DNA of 64,000 nucleotides from an uncultured Alphaproteobacteria bacterium (GTDB taxonomy: Bacteria > Pseudomonadota > Alphaproteobacteria > HIMB59 > GCA-002718135): positions 132,515 through 196,514 of the forward strand of contig CABXWB010000002.1 of the NCBI GenBank assembly GCA_902515745.1, written 5' to 3'. Shown here one piece after another: positions 9,149 to 19,023 of this stretch (positions are counted from its first letter, which is position 1; every line of letters begins with the position of its first letter). A model generated the notes under the pieces. The model was given only the letters and a program-made list of their open reading frames with translations, was not told the DNA's origin and did not search any database. The position numbers and the translations under genes are program-made.

Positions 9149-9547
9149 CTAAAATATCTCACACAAAACTTCACCACCAACATTATTTTTTTTAGCCTGA
9201 CTGTCTGACATTACACCTTTAGGTGTTGATAAAATTGAAATACCTAGACCACCATATGGTTTATCGAGTTCACTAATTTTAGAATATTTTCTAATTCCTG
9301 GTTTTGAAATTCTTTTAATTTTTTTTATTACTGGAGTTCCATTAAAATATTTTAATTCAATTTTTATAGTACTAATACCCTTTTTCTCTTCAATATCTTT
9401 AAAATCTCTTATGTAGCCTTCTTCTTTAAGAACGCTCAAAACGTTCATATTTAATTTAGATTTAAAACATGATGTTGAAACTTTCTTAGCTTGATGAGCG
9501 TTTTTTATTCTAGCAAGCATATCTGAAAGTGAATCATTAAAAGCCAT
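9149..9547 (-). CDS. rpsH: 30S ribosomal protein S8
   Basis: S8 binds the central domain of 16S rRNA and in many bacteria represses the spc operon by binding its own mRNA. SDMLARIKNAHQAK at the N-terminus and YGGLGISILSTPKGVMSDSQ near the C-terminus are canonical. Length of 132 aa is standard. It follows rpsN by 9 bp. Confidence 0.97.
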   Translation of the reverse strand: MAFNDSLSDMLARIKNAHQAKKVSTSCFKSKLNMNVLSVLKEEGYIRDFKDIEEKKGISTIKIELKYFNGTPVIKKIKRISKPGIRKYSKISELDKPYGGLGISILSTPKGVMSDSQAKKNNVGGEVLCEIF

Positions 9548-9556
9548 AATATTCTC

Positions 9557-9862
9557 CTACCAACTAGACTTTACAACACCTGGAAGATCACCAGTCATCG
9601 AAAGTTCTCTTAATTTAATTCTAGATAAACCAAATTTTCTATAATTACCTCTTGGTCTGCCAGTAAGTTCGCATCTATTTCTATGTCTTATTGAAGATCC
9701 GTTTCTTGGAAGGTCATTTAATTTATTTTGATAAGAAATTCTTTCTTCCAGAGAAATATTTTTATCTTTAATTTTAGATTTAAGCATTTTTCTTTTAGAT
9801 TTGAATTTCTGAATTAATTTTTGTCTAAATAAATTTTTTTGGATTGAACTTAACTTTGCCAT
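9557..9862 (-). CDS. rpsN: 30S ribosomal protein S14 (zinc-free form)
   Basis: S14 of the 30S head. At 101 aa it is the long form. It keeps one cysteine in [12 protein letters not shown] and lacks the CxxC pairs of the zinc form. The C-terminus [18 protein letters not shown] is highly conserved. It follows rplE by 7 bp. Confidence 0.97.
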   Translation of the reverse strand: MAKLSSIQKNLFRQKLIQKFKSKRKMLKSKIKDKNISLEERISYQNKLNDLPRNGSSIRHRNRCELTGRPRGNYRKFGLSRIKLRELSMTGDLPGVVKSSW

Positions 9863-9869
9863 TTTCCTC

Positions 9870-10421
9870 CTAATTGGTTTGCTTGTCTATAAAAGGCAAA
9901 TTAAAACTCTTTAATAGTTCAATAGCCTCCTTGTTATTTCTTGCCGAAGTACAAATTGTAATATCCATGCCTCTTATTTTATCTACCTTATCAAAATTTA
10001 TTTCTGGGAATATTACATGCTCTTTAATACCCATAGAGAAGTTACCATTGCCATCAAAACTTTTTATATTCAAACCTCTAAAATCTCTTATTCGAGGTAT
10101 AGCTATGTTTACAAGTCTATCGAGAAACTCATACATAATTTTATTGCGTAATGTCACTTTAACACCTAATGGCATTCCGCCCCTAATTTTAAAACCAGCT
10201 ATTGCTTTTTTAGAGTTTGTTTTAACTGCTCTTTGACCTGAAATTAGTGTAAGGTCCTCTAGAGCCTTATCAATTAACTTGGCATCCTCCTTACCTTCAC
10301 CTACCCCCATATTTAAAACAATTTTTTTTATTTTTGGAACTTCATATAAATTTTTTAGTCCAAGCTTGGATTTCAAACTCTCTTTAATTTGATTATTATA
10401 TTCTTGTAATAATCTACTCAT
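9870..10421 (-). CDS. rplE: 50S ribosomal protein L5
   Basis: L5 binds 5S rRNA and contacts the P-site tRNA. Visible blocks are [36 protein letters not shown], and the C-terminal [20 protein letters not shown]. Length of 183 aa is normal. It abuts rplX with no spacer. Confidence 0.97.
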   Translation of the reverse strand: MSRLLQEYNNQIKESLKSKLGLKNLYEVPKIKKIVLNMGVGEGKEDAKLIDKALEDLTLISGQRAVKTNSKKAIAGFKIRGGMPLGVKVTLRNKIMYEFLDRLVNIAIPRIRDFRGLNIKSFDGNGNFSMGIKEHVIFPEINFDKVDKIRGMDITICTSARNNKEAIELLKSFNLPFIDKQTN

Positions 10422-10736
10422 TTAAACCTCCTTACCCGAAATTTTATTAATTCTAATCTTCTTTTCATTATTTATTTTATATCCAATTTTTACAGATTTT
10501 TTTAATGCAGGGTCATAGAAGGCAAGATTTGAAATATGTAATGGCATTTCTTTATCTATAATACCTCCTGGTTGATTATTATCTGGTTTTGTATTTTTTT
10601 TAACTTTGTTAACTTCAGAAACTATTGCTTTCATTTTATTAGGTAACATTTTAATAATTTTTCCAGTTTTACCTTTGTCTTTTCCAGCTAAAACAATTAC
10701 TTCATCTCCCTTTTTAAGTTTAAATTTATTTTTCAC
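10422..10736 (-). CDS. rplX: 50S ribosomal protein L24
   Basis: L24, an early assembly protein of the 50S subunit. The KOW motif is at residues about 9-30 (GDEVIVLAGKDKGKTGKI), followed by the conserved NKVKKNTKPD stretch. Start overlaps the rplN stop by 1 bp. Length of 104 aa is typical. Confidence 0.97.
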   Translation of the reverse strand: MKNKFKLKKGDEVIVLAGKDKGKTGKIIKMLPNKMKAIVSEVNKVKKNTKPDNNQPGGIIDKEMPLHISNLAFYDPALKKSVKIGYKINNEKKIRINKISGKEV

Positions 10737-11104
10737 TACAGTACCTCTGGAGCAAGACTAATAATTTTCATAAATTTTTTACTTCTAAGCTCTCGTGTTA
10801 CTGGGCCAAATATTCTTGTTGCTATAGGTTCTTCTTGTTTATCTAAAATAACAGCTGCATTTTTATCAAATCTTATAGCGGTACCATCAGATCTTTTAAA
10901 GTCTTTAGAGGTTCTGACTATTACTGCTTTGTATACATCACCTTTTTTTACTTTTGCTCTTGGTAATGCATCTTTTATAGATACAACTATTATATCTCCT
11001 ATTGATGCAGATCTTCTTTTAGAACCACCTAAAACTTTAATACATTGAATTCTTCTTGCGCCAGAGTTATCGGCAACAAAAAGATTTGATTGCATTTGTA
11101 TCAT
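10736..11104 (-). CDS. rplN: 50S ribosomal protein L14
   Basis: L14 lies at the subunit interface. [18 protein letters not shown] at the start and [15 protein letters not shown] at the end match the family exactly in position, and 122 aa is the standard length. It overlaps rpsQ by 4 bp, which suggests translational coupling. Confidence 0.98.
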   Translation of the reverse strand: MIQMQSNLFVADNSGARRIQCIKVLGGSKRRSASIGDIIVVSIKDALPRAKVKKGDVYKAVIVRTSKDFKRSDGTAIRFDKNAAVILDKQEEPIATRIFGPVTRELRSKKFMKIISLAPEVL

Positions 11105-11346
11105 GATGCGCCTCCTGAATTAGAAATTACTTTCCATTTTTTAAGTTTTGAAATAGGCTTGGTTTCAATTATAGAAACGTTGTCGCCAATATTAAACTCG
11201 TTATTCTCATCATGAGCATGATATTTCTTAGTTTGTCTAATAATTTTTTTATAAAGTTTGTGTTTTATTCTTCTTGTAACACTTACTGTAATTGTTTTGT
11301 TTGAATTAGAAGAAACAACAACACCAGATAATAGACGTTTGGGCAT
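11101..11346 (-). CDS. rpsQ: 30S ribosomal protein S17
   Basis: S17, a primary 16S rRNA binder. [27 protein letters not shown]-type OB-fold sequence begins at residue 8, and [16 protein letters not shown] is the conserved C-terminal strand. Length of 81 aa is normal. It overlaps rpmC by 1 bp. Confidence 0.97.
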   Translation of the reverse strand: MPKRLLSGVVVSSNSNKTITVSVTRRIKHKLYKKIIRQTKKYHAHDENNEFNIGDNVSIIETKPISKLKKWKVISNSGGAS

Positions 11347-11534
11347 TACTTATCTCCTTTTTCTAATGAAAGTTTAGTTTTAAGTCTTGCAATTTGTTTT
11401 CTAGAGATTTTAATTTGAGAAGTTTTTTCGAGTTGTCCTGAAAATTTTTGAAATTTCAAATTTAGGATTGATTTTTTTAAATCCAATATCTCATCTTTAA
11501 TTTTTTTATTATCTAACTGTAATTTTTTTTGCAT
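11346..11534 (-). CDS. rpmC: 50S ribosomal protein L29
   Basis: L29, a helical hairpin protein near the peptide exit tunnel. The block [20 protein letters not shown] followed by [14 protein letters not shown] is the family core. Length of 62 aa is normal. It shares one base with rplP and one with rpsQ. Confidence 0.95.
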   Translation of the reverse strand: MQKKLQLDNKKIKDEILDLKKSILNLKFQKFSGQLEKTSQIKISRKQIARLKTKLSLEKGDK

Positions 11535-11950
11535 TATATATTTCTTTCTACAAATTTACATTTTATTGGAAGTTTTGCTGCAGCTAGCGTCATAGCTTTT
11601 CTAGCATCATCAATGCCTACACCATCAACCTCAAACATAATTCTTCCAGGTTTTATTCTACATGCCCAGTATTCTACTGATCCTTTTCCTTTGCCCATTC
11701 TAACTTCAGCTGGTTTTTTTGAAACAGGTACATCTGGAAATACTCGTATCCACATTCTTCCAGCTCTTTTTAAGTACCTTGTTATTGCTTTTCTAGCGGC
11801 TTCTATTTGTCTAGAAGTAACTCTTTCTGGTTCCATTGCTTTCAAACCAAAGCTTCCATAGTTTAAATTGTAATTACCTTTTGAATTACCATGAATTCTT
11901 CCCTTAAATTGTTTTCTATATTTAGTTTTTTTAGGAGATAGCATATTCAT
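11534..11950 (-). CDS. rplP: 50S ribosomal protein L16
   Basis: L16 helps form the A-site tRNA pocket. [33 protein letters not shown] and [17 protein letters not shown] are canonical. The standard N-terminus begins at the ATG at 11944, but the ATG at 11950 (adding Met-Asn) overlaps the rpsC stop as TAATG and has GGAG at a better distance, so I keep the longer form. Confidence 0.97.
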   Translation of the reverse strand: MNMLSPKKTKYRKQFKGRIHGNSKGNYNLNYGSFGLKAMEPERVTSRQIEAARKAITRYLKRAGRMWIRVFPDVPVSKKPAEVRMGKGKGSVEYWACRIKPGRIMFEVDGVGIDDARKAMTLAAAKLPIKCKFVERNI

Positions 11951-12627
11951 TATCTAACACTCCCTTGGTCGATTTGTTTTTTTTCACTGGCATAAGGATC
12001 TTTTTGAAGAATTTCACCCTTATTAATCCAAACTTTAATACCACAAATTCCATAGGTAGTTTCAGCTTCTGCAGTAGAATAATCAATATCTCCTCTTAAT
12101 GTGTGAAGTGGTACACTTCCTTCGTGATACTTTTCTGTTCTAGCAATTTCAGCACCGCCCAACCTTCCACTACAAACAACTTTCACACCCTTAGCTCCCA
12201 ATCTCATTGCTGATTGAACGGCTTTCTTCATAGCTCTTCTAAAAGAAATACGTTTTTCTAATTGTGATGCAATATTCTCAGCTACTAATCTTGCCTCTAC
12301 TTCAGGCTTTCTAACTTCTTTAATATCAAGGAATACTTCTAAATTAGACATTTTTGAAAGGTCATTTTTTAAAGTTTCAATATCAGCACCTTTTTTTCCA
12401 ATAATTATCCCTGGTCTTGAACTATAAATGGAAAGTCTCAATTTTTTTGCAGCTCTCTCAATATTTATTTTAGAAATACTAGCATTCTTCAATTTATTTT
12501 CTACATAGCTTTTAATTTTAAGATCTTGATGTAGCAATTTAGTATATTCATTTTTCGAAAACCATCTCGAAGACCATGTTTTATTAATGCCTAGTCTAAT
12601 TCCGTAAGGATTAACTTTTTGTCCCAT
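11950..12627 (-). CDS. rpsC: 30S ribosomal protein S3
   Basis: S3 lines the mRNA entry channel. [14 protein letters not shown] is the standard N-terminus. A KH domain with [14 protein letters not shown] (about 71-84) follows, then the C-terminal block [19 protein letters not shown]. Length of 225 aa is typical. It overlaps rplV by 1 bp. Confidence 0.98.
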   Translation of the reverse strand: MGQKVNPYGIRLGINKTWSSRWFSKNEYTKLLHQDLKIKSYVENKLKNASISKINIERAAKKLRLSIYSSRPGIIIGKKGADIETLKNDLSKMSNLEVFLDIKEVRKPEVEARLVAENIASQLEKRISFRRAMKKAVQSAMRLGAKGVKVVCSGRLGGAEIARTEKYHEGSVPLHTLRGDIDYSTAEAETTYGICGIKVWINKGEILQKDPYASEKKQIDQGSVR

Positions 12628-12995
12628 TATAATTTTTCCTTTTTAATATCTGTTCTTTCTTCAACAACTATTGTAACCTTACTAAATGGTTTTATAATTG
12701 AACCAGCTCGACCTTTAGCTCTTGGTCTCCATCTTTTCATTCTTAAACTTTTACCTACAAAAACTTCTTTTACATAAAGTTTATCAATATCTAATTGTTT
12801 ATTGTTTTCTGCATTTGCTATTGCTGCATTTAAGACTTTTAAAATTATTTTAGATATTCTTTTTTGAGAAAACTTTAGTTGATTAATTGCTGAGTTTACT
12901 TTTAAATTTACAATGCTATTAACCAAAAGTGAGAGCTTTAATGGACTTATCCTGACCATATTATCCTTAGCGATTGCAGTAAGATTTTGATTCAT
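12627..12995 (-). CDS. rplV: 50S ribosomal protein L22
   Basis: L22 has a beta hairpin that reaches into the peptide exit tunnel; the hairpin tip is at [17 protein letters not shown] (about 91-107). The N-terminal helical part ([15 protein letters not shown]) fits the family. Length of 122 aa is slightly long by a few N-terminal residues. It overlaps rpsS by 4 bp. Confidence 0.96.
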   Translation of the reverse strand: MNQNLTAIAKDNMVRISPLKLSLLVNSIVNLKVNSAINQLKFSQKRISKIILKVLNAAIANAENNKQLDIDKLYVKEVFVGKSLRMKRWRPRAKGRAGSIIKPFSKVTIVVEERTDIKKEKL

Positions 12996-13273
12996 TTTTG
13001 CTCCGCTTTTTTGTCTGCCGCTGTGTGACCTTTGAATGTTCTTGTTGGAGAAAATTCGCCTAATTTATGGCCTACCATTTGCTCGTTTATAGTAACGGGT
13101 ACAAATTTTTGACCATTATAAACACCAAATGTTAATCCGACAAAGTCTGGAATTATTGTAGATCTTCTAGACCAAGTCTTCAAAACTTCTTTTCTTCCAG
13201 ATTTAGATAATTTTTCTGCTTTTTTCATAAGCGTAATATCAACAAATGGTCCTTTCCAAATCGATCTTGTCAT
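12992..13273 (-). CDS. rpsS: 30S ribosomal protein S19
   Basis: S19 of the 30S head. [34 protein letters not shown] and [15 protein letters not shown] are diagnostic. Length of 93 aa is standard. It shares one base with rplB. Confidence 0.98.
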   Translation of the reverse strand: MTRSIWKGPFVDITLMKKAEKLSKSGRKEVLKTWSRRSTIIPDFVGLTFGVYNGQKFVPVTINEQMVGHKLGEFSPTRTFKGHTAADKKAEQK

Positions 13274-14094
13274 TATTTTTTCTTCCTTTTTATAATAAAA
13301 ATATCAGTTTTTTTATTATTCCTTGTTTTTTTACCTTTTGTAGATACTCCCCATGGAGTCACAGGGTCTCTTCCACCTGAAGTTCTTCCTTCACCACCAC
13401 CATGAGGATGGTCAACTGGGTTCATAACTACCCCTCTTACTTTAGGTCTAAAACCCAAGTATCTTCTTCTTCCTGCTTTACCTAACTTAATATTTTTTTG
13501 ATCAGGGTTGGAAACTTCTCCAATTGTAGCTCTACAGTTTTTATTTATATGTCTAATTTCTCCTGAAATTAATTTAATTTGAACATATGGTTGTTCTTTT
13601 GAAACAATTTGAGCTGAAGAGCCGGCTGATCTTATTAACTTCCCACCAGCTCCTGGTTTAAGTTCTATATTATGAATATTGGTACCTACGGGTATATTTT
13701 TAATTGGCAAACAGTTTCCATTTTTAATTACAACGTCATCTCCAGATATAATTTTCTCACCGATCTTTATATTTTTAGGTGAAATTATATATTGATGCTC
13801 TCCATCTTCGTATTTTATTAAAGATATAAATGCAGATCTATTTGGATCATATTCGTTTCTAATAATTTCAGCTGATATGTCAGTCTTAGATCTTTTAAAG
13901 TCTATAATTCTATATTTTCTTTTAACTCCACCGCCCATTCTTCTAGAAGTAATTCTTCCTTGGTTGTTTCTTCCTCCTGTAGATTTGAATTTTTTAGTCA
14001 AAGATTTGTGTGGTCTCTCCTTAGAAAGATCTTTTTTTGAAACTAGGACAGTTCCTCTCAAACCAGGGGTAGTGGGTTTAAATTTTACTAACAT
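13273..14094 (-). CDS. rplB: 50S ribosomal protein L2
   Basis: L2 is needed for subunit joining and peptidyl-transferase activity. [20 protein letters not shown] and the C-terminal [19 protein letters not shown], with the functionally important histidine, are visible. Length of 273 aa is normal. It shares one base with rplW. Confidence 0.98.
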   Translation of the reverse strand: MLVKFKPTTPGLRGTVLVSKKDLSKERPHKSLTKKFKSTGGRNNQGRITSRRMGGGVKRKYRIIDFKRSKTDISAEIIRNEYDPNRSAFISLIKYEDGEHQYIISPKNIKIGEKIISGDDVVIKNGNCLPIKNIPVGTNIHNIELKPGAGGKLIRSAGSSAQIVSKEQPYVQIKLISGEIRHINKNCRATIGEVSNPDQKNIKLGKAGRRRYLGFRPKVRGVVMNPVDHPHGGGEGRTSGGRDPVTPWGVSTKGKKTRNNKKTDIFIIKRKKK

Positions 14095-14411
14095 TATTTG
14101 ATCTCCAAAGATGAATCTATAGTATTACCTTCATCTAAGGTTACTATTGCTTTTTTTGTATCTTTTCTAAACCCATATTGACCCTTAAATGTTTTACCTT
14201 TTCCTCTTAAAATTGAGGTGTTAACTTTATTTACTTTAACTTTAAAAATCATTTCAATAGCGTTTTTTATTTCTATGGAGTTAGAGTTTTTTGATACAAT
14301 AAAAGAGTATTGATTAAACTGTTGAAGGTTAGTAGATTTTTCTGTAGTAATAGGTTTTTTTACAACATCGTAAGCTCTATCCAAAGAAATTTTCAAATTT
14401 TTGTTTTTCAT
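14094..14411 (-). CDS. rplW: 50S ribosomal protein L23
   Basis: L23 sits at the exit of the peptide tunnel and docks trigger factor and [23 protein letters not shown] and the C-terminal [21 protein letters not shown] are typical. Length of 105 aa is normal. It overlaps rplD by 4 bp. Confidence 0.96.
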   Translation of the reverse strand: MKNKNLKISLDRAYDVVKKPITTEKSTNLQQFNQYSFIVSKNSNSIEIKNAIEMIFKVKVNKVNTSILRGKGKTFKGQYGFRKDTKKAIVTLDEGNTIDSSLEIK

Positions 14412-15031
14412 GAAAGTCTCCTTGTTATTTCGCTAATTGATTTTTCTTCAAAAAATATTTTATCATATGTAATTAGATCTTTAACATTAATACCTTTTTG
14501 ATTTAAAGTTGATACTTTAGGAATATTTGATGAGGCTAATTTGAAGTTTTTATCTAAACCTTTTTCAGAATAAATAAATAAAGCAGATCTGTAATCAAAA
14601 TTTTTTAAATCTTGATAGAGTTCTCTTGTTTTTAAACTTTTTATTTGAAAGCTATCAATCACAAAAAGTTTATCTTCAAAAGCCTTTATTGATAAAGCTG
14701 ATTTTAGAGCTAGTTTTTTTTCTTTTTTATTTAAATTAAATGAATGATCTCTATTAACTGGACCCATCGCAACTGCCCCACCTCTAAAATTAGGTGGTTT
14801 ATTACTGCCTTGTCTTGCATTACCTGTACCTTTTTGAGAAAAAGGTTTTTTACTTCGTCCATTTACTTCAGATCTTGATTTTGTCTTATGAGAACCCTGT
14901 CTAGACTTAGCATTTTGATACCTAATGTATTGATGAATTATATCTGGAAGTTGTCTAATACCAAAAATATTAGAATCGAGATCAATGTCTCCAACTGCTT
15001 GATTTTTAAGATTAAGAATTGATATCTTCAT
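14408..15031 (-). CDS. rplD: 50S ribosomal protein L4
   Basis: L4 lines the exit tunnel; in enterobacteria it also represses the S10 operon. The basic loop SRQGSHKTKSRSEVNGRSKK and KGTGNARQGSNKPPNFRGG (about 60-95) is diagnostic. The C-terminal half is more diverged than in most family members. It follows rplC by 2 bp. Confidence 0.96.
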   Translation of the reverse strand: MKISILNLKNQAVGDIDLDSNIFGIRQLPDIIHQYIRYQNAKSRQGSHKTKSRSEVNGRSKKPFSQKGTGNARQGSNKPPNFRGGAVAMGPVNRDHSFNLNKKEKKLALKSALSIKAFEDKLFVIDSFQIKSLKTRELYQDLKNFDYRSALFIYSEKGLDKNFKLASSNIPKVSTLNQKGINVKDLITYDKIFFEEKSISEITRRLS

Positions 15032-15033
15032 AT

Positions 15034-15675
15034 CTACCTCTTTACTGAATCCTTTAGGTAAATGATCGAATTTTTTTTTCCAGGAATTGAACCTTTGATA
15101 ATTAAAAGATTGTTAGTAGTATCTATATCAATTACTTTAAGATTCTGCTTAGTTACTTTTTTATTGCCCATTCTTCCAGCCATTTTTTTTCCTTTAAAAA
15201 CTCTTCCTGGATCTTGGTTTTGACCTGTTGAACCATGAGATCTATGAGAAATTGAAACACCATGTGAGGCTCTTAATCCTCCAAAATTATGTCTTTTCAT
15301 GACTCCGGCAAATCCCTTACCTATAGATACGCTACTTACATCAATAAATTGGTCTACTTTAAAGTGATCTACATTGAGTTTTGTTCCAATTTCTAAAATA
15401 TTTTCATTATCAACTCTAAATTCTTTCAATATTTTTTTTGGATTTATTTTGATTGAAGAGAAAATTTTTCTTTGTGGTTTTTTAATTTTCGAAATATCTT
15501 TATTAGTTTCTATAGATGCTAATTGAACTGCGTTATAGCCATGTTTATCGATTGTTTTAATATTTGACACAATACACTCATCTACTTTTAAAATTGTTAC
15601 TTGAGTGTTTTTTCCATCTGCTGCAAAGTATGAGCTATTACCAACTTTTGATGCTATTAAACCAGTTCTTAACAT
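15034..15675 (-). CDS. rplC: 50S ribosomal protein L3
   Basis: L3 helps start 50S assembly near the peptidyl-transferase centre. The block FAGVMKRHNFGGLRASHGVS and HGSTGQNQDPGRVFKGKKM, which carries the usually methylated glutamine, are diagnostic. Length of 213 aa is normal. It follows rpsJ by 1 bp. Confidence 0.97.
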   Translation of the reverse strand: MLRTGLIASKVGNSSYFAADGKNTQVTILKVDECIVSNIKTIDKHGYNAVQLASIETNKDISKIKKPQRKIFSSIKINPKKILKEFRVDNENILEIGTKLNVDHFKVDQFIDVSSVSIGKGFAGVMKRHNFGGLRASHGVSISHRSHGSTGQNQDPGRVFKGKKMAGRMGNKKVTKQNLKVIDIDTTNNLLIIKGSIPGKKNSIIYLKDSVKR

Positions 15676-15676
15676 A

Positions 15677-15985
15677 TTAAATTTTAATATCCACTTCTAC
15701 ACCCGCAGATAAGTCAAGTTTCATTAAGGCATCAACCGTTTGAGGTGTTGGGTCTATTATATCTAAAAGGCGATTATGTGTTCGTATTTCAAGTTGATCT
15801 CTACTTTTTTTATCTATGTGAGGAGATTTGTTAACAGTAAATCTTTCAAAGCGAGTTGGTAAGGGAATAGGTCCTTTTACTTTAGCTCCAGTTCTTTTAG
15901 CAGTATTAATTATATCAAGGGTGCTATTATCGAGAAGTGAGTTGTCAAAACCTCTTAGTCTAATTCTTATATTTTGATTTTCCAT
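15677..15985 (-). CDS. rpsJ: 30S ribosomal protein S10
   Basis: S10 (NusE) is a 30S head protein and also takes part in antitermination with Nus[37 protein letters not shown] and [16 protein letters not shown] are canonical. Length of 102 aa is standard. It shares one base with fusA; no tuf gene lies between them. Confidence 0.98.
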   Translation of the reverse strand: MENQNIRIRLRGFDNSLLDNSTLDIINTAKRTGAKVKGPIPLPTRFERFTVNKSPHIDKKSRDQLEIRTHNRLLDIIDPTPQTVDALMKLDLSAGVEVDIKI

Positions 15986-18063
15986 TATGCTAATTTCGCC
16001 TTTACTTCTTCAGCAACATTTGAGGGTACTTCCTCATAGTGATCAAACTGCATTGTATAATTTGCTCTTCCCTGTGATAATGATCTAAGATTATTCACAT
16101 AACCAAACATATTAGCAAGTGGTACCATGGCATCGACGACATTTGCATTTCCTCTGGTAGACATTTCTTGAACTTGACCTCTTCTACTGTTTAAATCGCC
16201 TATAACATCACCCATATATTCCTCAGGTGTAACTACTTCAACTTTCATCATTGGTTCCAATAAAACTGGACGTGCTTTAGATATACCTTCTCTAAAAGCT
16301 GCTCTTGCAGCAATTTCAAAGGCAAGTACACTTGAGTCTACATCATGATATGCGCCATCATATAATGTTGCTTTAAAATCTATACATGGAAAACCTGCTA
16401 TTACACCAGTTTGTTGTTGAGCTATTAAACCTTTTTCAACACCAGGTATATGTTCTGTTGGTATGTTTCCACCTTTGATCTGATTAATAAATTCATATCC
16501 ACTGCCTGGTTCTCCTGGCTCGAATTTAATCTTCACTCTAGCAAATTGTCCAGCCCCACCAGATTGTTTTTTGTGAGTATAATCAACATCAAATGAATTA
16601 GAAATGGTTTCCCTATATGCAACCTGAGGAGCTCCAACATTTGCTTCAACTTTGAATTCTCTCTTCATTCTATCTACTAATATTTCTAAATGTAGTTCAC
16701 CCATTCCTTTAATTATAGTTTGCCCACTCTCATGATCAGTTGTAACTCTAAAACTTGGATCTTCTTGTGCAAGTCTTCCAAGGGCTTGGCCCATTTTCTC
16801 ATGGTCAACTTTAGTTTTTGGTTCAACAGCAACTTCAATAACTGGGTCTGGGAAATCCATCCTTTCCAACACTATAGGTTTATCAACCGCACATAAGGTC
16901 TCCCCTGTTGTAACGTCTTTTAAACCAACAAGAGCAACTATATCTCCAGCATTAGCAGTTTTTATTTCTTCTCTGTTATTTGCATGCATTAATAACATTC
17001 TTCCTATGTTTTCTTTTTTTCCAGAGTTAGAATTTAAAACTGTATCTTTTGTATTTATAGAACCAGAGTATATTCTAGCAAAAGTTAAGCTTCCAACAAA
17101 TGGGTCAGTCATTATTTTAAAAGCTAAAGCACTAAAAGGTTCATTATCTTCACAACTTCTAGTTAACTCTAAAGTGTCATCGTTAATGTCAACACCCTTA
17201 ACGCTTGCCACATCAGTCGGAGATGGCATATAATCAACTACGGCATCCAAAAGAGGTTGAACTCCTTTATTTTTAAATGCAGATCCTGTAAGAACTGGAA
17301 CAAAAGAACCACGTAATGTTCCTTTCCTTATACATGCTTTTATTTCTTCGGGGCTAGGCTCATTACCCTCTAAGTAACTTTCCATAATAGAGTCATCTTC
17401 TTCAATTGCTTTTTCAATTAATTTTTCTCTGTACTTGGATGTTTCCTCTTTCATATCATCAGGTACTTCTACAATATCAAATTTGGCACCCAAACTCTCA
17501 TCTTGCCAAATAATAGCCTTGTTAGAAACAAGGTCAACTACACCTTTTAGATTACTTTCAATACCGATTGGTAATTGAGTGACAAGAGGATACGATCCAA
17601 GTCGATCAGAAATCATATCGACACACATAAAAAAGTTAGCACCAGTTCTATCTAATTTATTAACAAAACACATTCTTGGAACTTTATATTTATCAGCTTG
17701 TCGCCATACTGTTTCAGATTGAGGTTCTACTCCTGCAACTCCATCAAAAACAGCAACTGCTCCATCAAGAACTTTCAAGGATCTTTCAACTTCAATTGTA
17801 AAATCTACATGTCCAGGAGTATCAATGATATTTATTCTATGTTCATTCCAAAAACATGTTGTAGCTGCTGAAGTTATTGTTATACCTCTTTCTTGTTCTT
17901 GCTCCATCCAGTCCATAGTAGCTGCGCCATCATGGACTTCACCAATTTTGTGAGACTTACCTGTGTAATATAAAATTCTTTCAGTAGTTGTAGTTTTCCC
18001 AGCATCTATGTGAGCCATGATACCTATATTCCTGTATTTATCTAATGGATGCGATCTACTCAT
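15985..18063 (-). CDS. fusA: elongation factor G
   Basis: EF-G, the GTPase that drives translocation and, with RRF, ribosome recycling. G1 motif [15 protein letters not shown] (17-31), G2/switch region [15 protein letters not shown]3 [16 protein letters not shown] and G4 [10 protein letters not shown] are all intact. C-terminal domains end with the block [17 protein letters not shown]. Length of 692 aa is normal. It follows rpsG by 9 bp in the str operon order rpsL-rpsG-fusA. Confidence 0.98.
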   Translation of the reverse strand: MSRSHPLDKYRNIGIMAHIDAGKTTTTERILYYTGKSHKIGEVHDGAATMDWMEQEQERGITITSAATTCFWNEHRINIIDTPGHVDFTIEVERSLKVLDGAVAVFDGVAGVEPQSETVWRQADKYKVPRMCFVNKLDRTGANFFMCVDMISDRLGSYPLVTQLPIGIESNLKGVVDLVSNKAIIWQDESLGAKFDIVEVPDDMKEETSKYREKLIEKAIEEDDSIMESYLEGNEPSPEEIKACIRKGTLRGSFVPVLTGSAFKNKGVQPLLDAVVDYMPSPTDVASVKGVDINDDTLELTRSCEDNEPFSALAFKIMTDPFVGSLTFARIYSGSINTKDTVLNSNSGKKENIGRMLLMHANNREEIKTANAGDIVALVGLKDVTTGETLCAVDKPIVLERMDFPDPVIEVAVEPKTKVDHEKMGQALGRLAQEDPSFRVTTDHESGQTIIKGMGELHLEILVDRMKREFKVEANVGAPQVAYRETISNSFDVDYTHKKQSGGAGQFARVKIKFEPGEPGSGYEFINQIKGGNIPTEHIPGVEKGLIAQQQTGVIAGFPCIDFKATLYDGAYHDVDSSVLAFEIAARAAFREGISKARPVLLEPMMKVEVVTPEEYMGDVIGDLNSRRGQVQEMSTRGNANVVDAMVPLANMFGYVNNLRSLSQGRANYTMQFDHYEEVPSNVAEEVKAKLA

Positions 18064-18072
18064 AAATTTTGA

Positions 18073-18543
18073 TTACCATCTAAAGTGAGAAAAAGCTCTA
18101 TTAGCATCAGCCATTTTATGAGTTTCTTCTCTCTTTTTTACGGCATTACCCTTATTATTAAATGCATCAATTATTTCATTTGCTACTCTTTCCCTCATAG
18201 TCTTTTCATTTCTTTTAGTCGCAGAATCCACTATCCATTTCATAGCAAGTGTTTGTGCTCTTTTAGGCCTTACTTCCATTGGAACTTGATATGTTGCTCC
18301 ACCGACTCTCCGAGATCTAACTTCTAATGAAGGTTTAACGTTGTTTAATGCCTCATGAAAAAATTCAATAGGTGTTTTATCTGTTTTTTTGGATACAATA
18401 TCAAATGCACCATAAACTATTTTTTCAGAAGAAGATTTTTTTCCATCAAGCATAATTCTGTTCATAAATTTAGCTAATACTAGATCTTTATATTTGTGAT
18501 CAGGCAATATTGTTCTCTTTTCTGCTGCTCTTCTTCTAGACAT
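18073..18543 (-). CDS. rpsG: 30S ribosomal protein S7
   Basis: S7 organises the 30S head and contacts the E-site t[42 protein letters not shown] and the C-terminal AFSHFRW are canonical. Length of 156 aa is standard. It follows rpsL by 2 bp. Confidence 0.98.
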   Translation of the reverse strand: MSRRRAAEKRTILPDHKYKDLVLAKFMNRIMLDGKKSSSEKIVYGAFDIVSKKTDKTPIEFFHEALNNVKPSLEVRSRRVGGATYQVPMEVRPKRAQTLAMKWIVDSATKRNEKTMRERVANEIIDAFNNKGNAVKKREETHKMADANRAFSHFRW

Positions 18544-18545
18544 AA

Positions 18546-18917
18546 TTATTTTGGTCTTTTCGCCCCATAAAGAGATCTTCTTTGTTTTCTAGATGAAACA
18601 CCTTGTGTATCAAGAGTTCCTCTTAAAATATGGTATCTTACACCGGGTAAATCTTTAACACGTCCCCCTCTAATTAATACAACTGAATGTTCTTGTAAAT
18701 TATGACCTTCACCAGGAATATAGGCTGATACTTCTTGGCCATTAGTAAGTTTTACTCTTGCAACTTTTCTTAGTGCAGAATTTGGTTTTTTTGGTGTTGT
18801 AGTATAAACTCTAGTACAAACTCCTCTTTTTTGAGGACTCTTATCGAGAGCAGGAACTTTATTCCTTTTTTTAACAGCAGCTCTACCTTTTCTAACAAGT
18901 TGGTTAATAGTTGGCAT
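18546..18917 (-). CDS. rpsL: 30S ribosomal protein S12
   Basis: S12 acts at the decoding centre. [12 protein letters not shown] (40-51) carries the lysine that decides streptomycin response, and [13 protein letters not shown] the second such region; both look like the sensitive wild type. Length of 123 aa is standard. It is the first gene of the str segment, 106 bp after rpoC, with a candidate promoter in that gap. Confidence 0.98.
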   Translation of the reverse strand: MPTINQLVRKGRAAVKKRNKVPALDKSPQKRGVCTRVYTTTPKKPNSALRKVARVKLTNGQEVSAYIPGEGHNLQEHSVVLIRGGRVKDLPGVRYHILRGTLDTQGVSSRKQRRSLYGAKRPK

Positions 18918-18976
18918 TTTCCCTCTAGTTAAGTGTTTGGAAGTTAATCCACGACCTTTAACAAATCGTAGGGGTC

Positions 18977-19003
18977 TTTATAAATTGATTTGAATAAAGT
19001 CAA
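18977..19003 (-). promoter_or_regulatory. candidate promoter for the str operon (rpsL)
   Basis: Between rpoC and rpsL the minus strand reads TTGACT (19003-18998), then 15 bp, then TATAAA (18982-18977); a 17 bp spacer to TAAAGA is the other reading. It leaves a leader of about 55 bp before rpsL, rich in purine blocks such as GAGGG just before the ATG. Confidence 0.5.
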
Positions 19004-19023
19004 GCAGATAAGCTTAAAAAAAC

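Noticed and set aside
15985-15990. Second tuf copy between rpsJ and fusA
   Set aside because: The genes share one base; no tuf sequence is present.
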